Of a stretch of DNA of 35,428 nt, positions 32,121-35,428 are shown piece by piece (position 1 is the stretch's first letter; every line of letters starts with the position of its first letter). The translations under genes and the position numbers were made by a program. The DNA is from an uncultured Lentisphaeria bacterium (GTDB lineage: Bacteria > Verrucomicrobiota > Lentisphaeria > Victivallales > Victivallaceae): contig CASFVA010000064.1 in NCBI GenBank assembly GCA_949298075.1, positions 1-35,428 of the forward strand, given 5' to 3'. The notes beneath the pieces are model-generated. The model worked only from the letters and a program-made list of their open reading frames with translations, was not told the DNA's origin and searched no databases.

Positions 32121-32741
32121 CTATTTTACACTTTTAAGCGGCAGAAACAAACTCCGGTAATTGATAAAATAGCGCAATCCGGAGAAAACCGTAACCAGCA
32201 CAATCCCGCACAAATATGCAATCCAGATATACCAGAGGCGCACTCCGAACGGCGAAGCGCTGCGCAGGTAATCAGTTCCGCCATCAATCACCCATGCCGT
32301 GCCCGCAATCGCCAGCATGACCATCTGCAGCGCGGTTTTAAGTTTTCCCCAGCGGTCCGCCGAAATCACAATCTGCTTCTTGGCCGCCAGGGTGCGCAAT
32401 CCGGTTACCATGAACTCCCGGCTGAGAACCGCAATCGCAATCCACGCCGGCATGAGTTTATATTCAATGGCCATAAGCATGGTTCCGGTGACGAAGATCT
32501 TGTCCGCCAGAGGATCCATCAACGCTCCGAAATCGCTGACGCATTTGTATTTGCGGGCCAGGTAACCGTCTAGCAAATCGGTAAGACCGGCCAGGATCGC
32601 CAGCACAAACGCAGTCAGACGCACACCAAAAACCCATTCCTTATCCGCCATAATTCTGGCATCAGCCAGAGAAGCCATGACTACGAAAATCAAAATCATG
32701 ACAACACGGGTTACCGTCAGAATATTGGGAATGTTTTTCAC
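32121..32741 (-). CDS. pgsA: CDP-diacylglycerol-glycerol-3-phosphate 3-phosphatidyltransferase
   Basis: PgsA makes phosphatidylglycerophosphate from CDP-diacylglycerol and glycerol 3-phosphate in the inner membrane, the committed step towards phosphatidylglycerol and cardiolipin. The 206-residue protein starts with the typical NIPNILTVTRVVMILIF and contains the complete CDP-alcohol phosphotransferase motif DGYLARKYKCVSDFGALMDPLAD (DGx2ARx8Gx3Dx3D, residues about 58-80). Several hydrophobic helices follow, together with the conserved SREFMVTGLR and GKLKTALQM segments. Its start overlaps the rimO stop by 4 bp (ATGA), so the two are coupled. Confidence 0.93.
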   Translation of the reverse strand: MKNIPNILTVTRVVMILIFVVMASLADARIMADKEWVFGVRLTAFVLAILAGLTDLLDGYLARKYKCVSDFGALMDPLADKIFVTGTMLMAIEYKLMPAWIAIAVLSREFMVTGLRTLAAKKQIVISADRWGKLKTALQMVMLAIAGTAWVIDGGTDYLRSASPFGVRLWYIWIAYLCGIVLVTVFSGLRYFINYRSLFLPLKSVK

Positions 32742-34099
32742 TGTTGCTTTCCTTTCAAAAATTTACCAATCAGGTCACATCCGGCGGTGCCGATGATTTC
32801 CACCCGGCGAAATTCTCCGGCGTTGACCCGTCCAGGACGTTCAATATAAACGGCATTATCGATTTCCGGGGCATCGGAAGCTCCGCGGGCCCACGCATAT
32901 TCACGGCAGCATTCATCCACCAGCACCGGCATCACGGTTCCGACCAGAGCGCGGTTGCGGCGCTTCATGCGCTGCTCCTGCGACTTCATCAGTTTGGCCG
33001 CCCGGGCCGAAGCAATGTCACCGGCAATCTGGCCCGGCAGAGCGGCCGCCGCCGTACCGGGTTCGGCGGAAAATGGAAACACACCCATGCGTTCAAACCT
33101 CATGTCGCGGACAAAATCCGACAGTTCCTGAAACTCCGCCTCGCTCTCTCCGGGAAAACCCGTGATAAAAGTGGTGCGCAATGTCAAATCCGGCACTCCA
33201 GCTCTCAAAGCCGCAATGATTTCACGAATGCGTGCAGCGTCGACGTGCCGGTTCATCGCCCGGAGAATCCGGTCGGAAATATGCTGCAACGGCATATCAA
33301 CATAAGGCAGCAGCCTGCCGCCCTCGCCCAGCAATGCGATCAGCTCGTCGGAAAAATGAGCCGGATGGGTGTAAAGCAGGCGAATGACAAAATCACCTTC
33401 CAGCGCTCCGAGCCGCCGTAAAAGTCCGGTCAGGTTTTCTCCGCTTTCCGGACGATCCATTCCGAACGCCGTGATGTCCTGCGCAATCACCACCAGTTCG
33501 CGAACCCCGTTGGCAATCAGGGTTCCGGCCTCCGCGACCACCGAATCCGCCGTGCGGCTGCGAAGCCGGCCCCGCAGGCCGGGAATTGCGCAATAGGTGC
33601 AGCAATTGTTGCAGCCGTCGGCGATCTTGAGATAGGCGACATGGGGAACCGTCAACTGCAACCGGGGGGTCAGGTGGTCGTAAAGATAGGTTGGAACCAC
33701 GGCACCGGCCTTGCCCTCCACCGGATCGGGCAGAGTTTCTGAGGCCAGATCATTGACCCCCAGCCAGCAGTCCACGCCAGGCCAGCGCTTCCGGCACGGC
33801 ACCCGGCGGTCGTATTCAGTCAGACAGCCGGCCACCACCACCCGTCGCCCCTGCCGGGCGGCTTTCCACTGCAAGGCACGTTCAATTTCAGCGGCCGCCT
33901 CTTCCCGGGCGGCGGGCAGAAACGCGCAGGTGTTGATCAGGTAAATCCCCGCCGCCTCGGGATCGAAGGTAATGGCATACCCCCGGGTCGCCAGGCGTCC
34001 GGCAATGACTTCGGAATCCACCAGATTCTTATGGCACCCGAGCGATACCAGATAAAAAGCCTCCGGCGCGGCGGAGACGGATTTTTCGGACTTTTTCAT
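32738..34099 (-). CDS. rimO: Ribosomal protein S12 methylthiotransferase RimO
   Basis: RimO is a radical-SAM enzyme that adds a methylthio group to an Asp of ribosomal protein S12. The 453-residue protein has the N-terminal MTTase domain with three cluster cysteines (SLGCHKN, INTCAFL, AGCLTEY), the radical-SAM motif C-x3-C-x2-C in DGCNNCCTYC with AIPGLRG after it, and a C-terminal TRAM-like domain (from about 390). The NTCAF, LLYTHP and TTFITGFPGE segments favour RimO over the tRNA enzyme MiaB. ATG at 34099 is chosen over an upstream TTG at 34126 because GGAAAAGACG precedes it. It is the first gene of a pair with pgsA, under a strong promoter. Confidence 0.95.
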   Translation of the reverse strand: MKKSEKSVSAAPEAFYLVSLGCHKNLVDSEVIAGRLATRGYAITFDPEAAGIYLINTCAFLPAAREEAAAEIERALQWKAARQGRRVVVAGCLTEYDRRVPCRKRWPGVDCWLGVNDLASETLPDPVEGKAGAVVPTYLYDHLTPRLQLTVPHVAYLKIADGCNNCCTYCAIPGLRGRLRSRTADSVVAEAGTLIANGVRELVVIAQDITAFGMDRPESGENLTGLLRRLGALEGDFVIRLLYTHPAHFSDELIALLGEGGRLLPYVDMPLQHISDRILRAMNRHVDAARIREIIAALRAGVPDLTLRTTFITGFPGESEAEFQELSDFVRDMRFERMGVFPFSAEPGTAAAALPGQIAGDIASARAAKLMKSQEQRMKRRNRALVGTVMPVLVDECCREYAWARGASDAPEIDNAVYIERPGRVNAGEFRRVEIIGTAGCDLIGKFLKGKQQ

Positions 34100-34144
34100 C
34101 GTCTTTTCCGTGAGCGCTTCAACCAACCACTGAATATTCCGAAT

Positions 34145-34172
34145 AATATAACCGGCCGCCGCCTTTTGTCAA
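34145..34172 (-). promoter_or_regulatory. Promoter for rimO-pgsA
   Basis: On the minus strand a consensus TTGACA (34172-34167) and TATATT (34150-34145) are 16 nt apart. The -35 overlaps the stop codon of the upstream FAD dehydrogenase gene. Confidence 0.8.
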
Positions 34173-35428
34173 CCTTCGCGAAGGAGATTTTCAGCACAAC
34201 GCAACCCGTCACAGGCGGCAGAGACAATACCTCCGGCCGCCCCGACCCCCTCCCCGGCGAGAAACAATCCCGGCAGAGTGGAGTCCCCCGTCGCCCGGCG
34301 AACAAAACCTACCGGGCTGGAAACACAGCTTTCCACCCCGATCACCCTCCCCCGGTCAATAAAACCCGGACACCGCCGGTTGAAATAAACCAGCGCCGCC
34401 CGCAGCGCCTCGCGCAGTTCCGTCGGGATCAACTCATCAATTCTTCCCGGCGTCACCCCAGCCTGGACTGACCTCTTACCGCCGGTCAGCCGGAGCCGGC
34501 CGGCAACAAACGCCGCCGCATCCTGGGCCGGCAGAGTGTAATCACCGCCTCCAAGGCGGAACGTCTCCGTCTCCAGAGACTCAATCAGCCGATCTGCCTC
34601 CTCCAGAGCAGTGAAACGCTCCGGCGGCAGCGTGGCGATCAGACAGCTGTTGGCAAATTCACCGTCCCGGGCAAAATTGCTCATTCCGTTGGTCAGGGAG
34701 TGTCCCGGCCAGGCGCTGGCGTTGACAATCTCGCCGCCCGGACACATGCAGAAACTGCTGACTCCCAGCCTCCCGTCTCCGGGATGCGATACCAGATGGT
34801 ACTCCGCGGCGCCGAGCGCTTCCGGCCGGCTGCCGTGGTATTGGAGACGGTCAATGAAGCGCTGGGGATGTTCAATCCGGCAGCCGATCTGAAACGGTTT
34901 CAGCCGCCATTGTGCCCGCCCCGTCAGCCGCCGGACCAGTTCCCGCCCCCCCAATCCCGGTGCCATCAGCACCGCCGGAGCTTCCAGCACTTCCCCCGAA
35001 GCGCAGCGCACCCCGGCGCAGCGCCCGCTGCGGACAACGACATCGGCAATTTCCGTATTGAAATGAAATTCTCCGCCCAGCGCTTCGATCCGCCGCCGCA
35101 GCCGGGCGGTCACGGCAACCAGGCGATCCGACCCGACGTGCGGCCGGTTGACGTAGGCGATTTCGGCCGGGGCGCCGCAGCGCACCAGCTCCTCAATCAC
35201 AAAACGCCCCCGGACATCCCTGGTGCCGGTGTAGAGCTTGCCGTCGGAAAAGGTTCCGGCCCCGCCCTCGCCGATCAGCAGATTGTTCTCACTGTCCAGA
35301 CAGCGGGACTCCAAAAAACGCCGCTGACCGGCGCAGCGCTCCTCCACCTCCGGCCCACGGTCAACAATTACCGGCCGGACTCCGGCCAACGCCAGCGCCA
35401 ACGCTCCGAATATTCCGGCCGGTCCGGT
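34169..35428 (-). CDS. FAD-dependent dehydrogenase, COG2509-like, 5' end outside window (partial)
   Basis: At least 419 residues are present and the frame is open to the right edge. The visible N-terminus, TGPAGIFGALALALAGVRPVIVDRG, is the tail of a GxGPAG Rossmann motif, so only part of the N-terminus is missing. Further features are GEGGAGTFSDGKLYTGT, CPGGEIVNAS, LRLTGGKRSVQAGVTPGRIDELIP, GVESCVSSPVGFVRR and the C-terminal FAD motif LPGLFLAGEGVGAAGGIVSAACDGLRCAENLL. This pattern matches uncharacterised FAD-dependent dehydrogenases related to HI0933/geranylgeranyl-reductase-like flavoproteins. The substrate is unknown. It lies directly upstream of rimO, whose promoter overlaps its stop codon. 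Confidence 0.88.
   Translation of the reverse strand, partial: TGPAGIFGALALALAGVRPVIVDRGPEVEERCAGQRRFLESRCLDSENNLLIGEGGAGTFSDGKLYTGTRDVRGRFVIEELVRCGAPAEIAYVNRPHVGSDRLVAVTARLRRRIEALGGEFHFNTEIADVVVRSGRCAGVRCASGEVLEAPAVLMAPGLGGRELVRRLTGRAQWRLKPFQIGCRIEHPQRFIDRLQYHGSRPEALGAAEYHLVSHPGDGRLGVSSFCMCPGGEIVNASAWPGHSLTNGMSNFARDGEFANSCLIATLPPERFTALEEADRLIESLETETFRLGGGDYTLPAQDAAAFVAGRLRLTGGKRSVQAGVTPGRIDELIPTELREALRAALVYFNRRCPGFIDRGRVIGVESCVSSPVGFVRRATGDSTLPGLFLAGEGVGAAGGIVSAACDGLRCAENLLREG

Overview
The window is a GC-rich bacterial chromosome segment with densely packed genes on both strands. I see no phage, transposon, plasmid or CRISPR signature. The gene mix suggests the PVC superphylum, most likely Lentisphaerota/Victivallales: an H-X9-DG pseudopilin, an AIDA-repeat surface protein without a signal peptide, several Gfo/Idh/MocA dehydrogenases, AraC-type regulators and a cytoplasmic GH2 beta-mannosidase. 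This placement is inference from gene content only.

Layout. 1-2388 (-): the first 796 codons of a large AIDA-repeat protein that runs off the left edge. 2551-9040: a sugar-acid module on both strands, with a 2-hydroxyacid dehydrogenase and HpcH/HpaI aldolase sharing an ATGA overlap, an AraC regulator, a divergent Gfo/Idh dehydrogenase plus Ldh_2 oxidoreductase, and a convergent oligogalacturonate-lyase/TolB-like propeller protein. A repeated element (core ACATGTCAAAT) lies upstream of all three transcription units around the regulator. 9377-12240 (+): murA with Asp replacing the catalytic Cys, then a secreted protein with pseudopilin-like C-terminal features. 12286-17063: a PocR/AraC regulator (-), a divergent FAD oxidoreductase, a second Gfo/Idh protein and mnmE. 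17080-18281 (+): a well-formed promoter, a cobalamin riboswitch and a pseudopilin-like gene. 18378-25060: an unidentified protein (-), rpe, beta-mannosidase overlapping a low-molecular-weight phosphatase, a UDP-sugar epimerase, and a convergent family 2 glycosyltransferase. 25110-28013: guaA with a vestigial glutaminase domain (-) and a divergent phosphofructokinase (+). 28275-31472 (+): a Na/phosphate cotransporter with a PhoU-like tail and a GltS-type glutamate symporter. 31937-35428 (-): tRNA-Ser(GGA) with its own promoter and terminator, pgsA and rimO with an ATGA overlap, and a 5'-truncated FAD dehydrogenase.

Together the genes pair ordinary housekeeping (MurA, MnmE, GuaA, Rpe, Pfk, PgsA, RimO, tRNA-Ser) with locally regulated carbohydrate catabolism and surface functions. 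Good promoters repeatedly show a TTGnAA-like -35, a 16-17 nt spacer and a TATATT-like -10. The observations most worth following up are the cobalamin riboswitch ahead of a pseudopilin gene, the GMP synthase lacking its glutaminase triad, the shared operator-like element around the AraC gene, and the Asp-type MurA.
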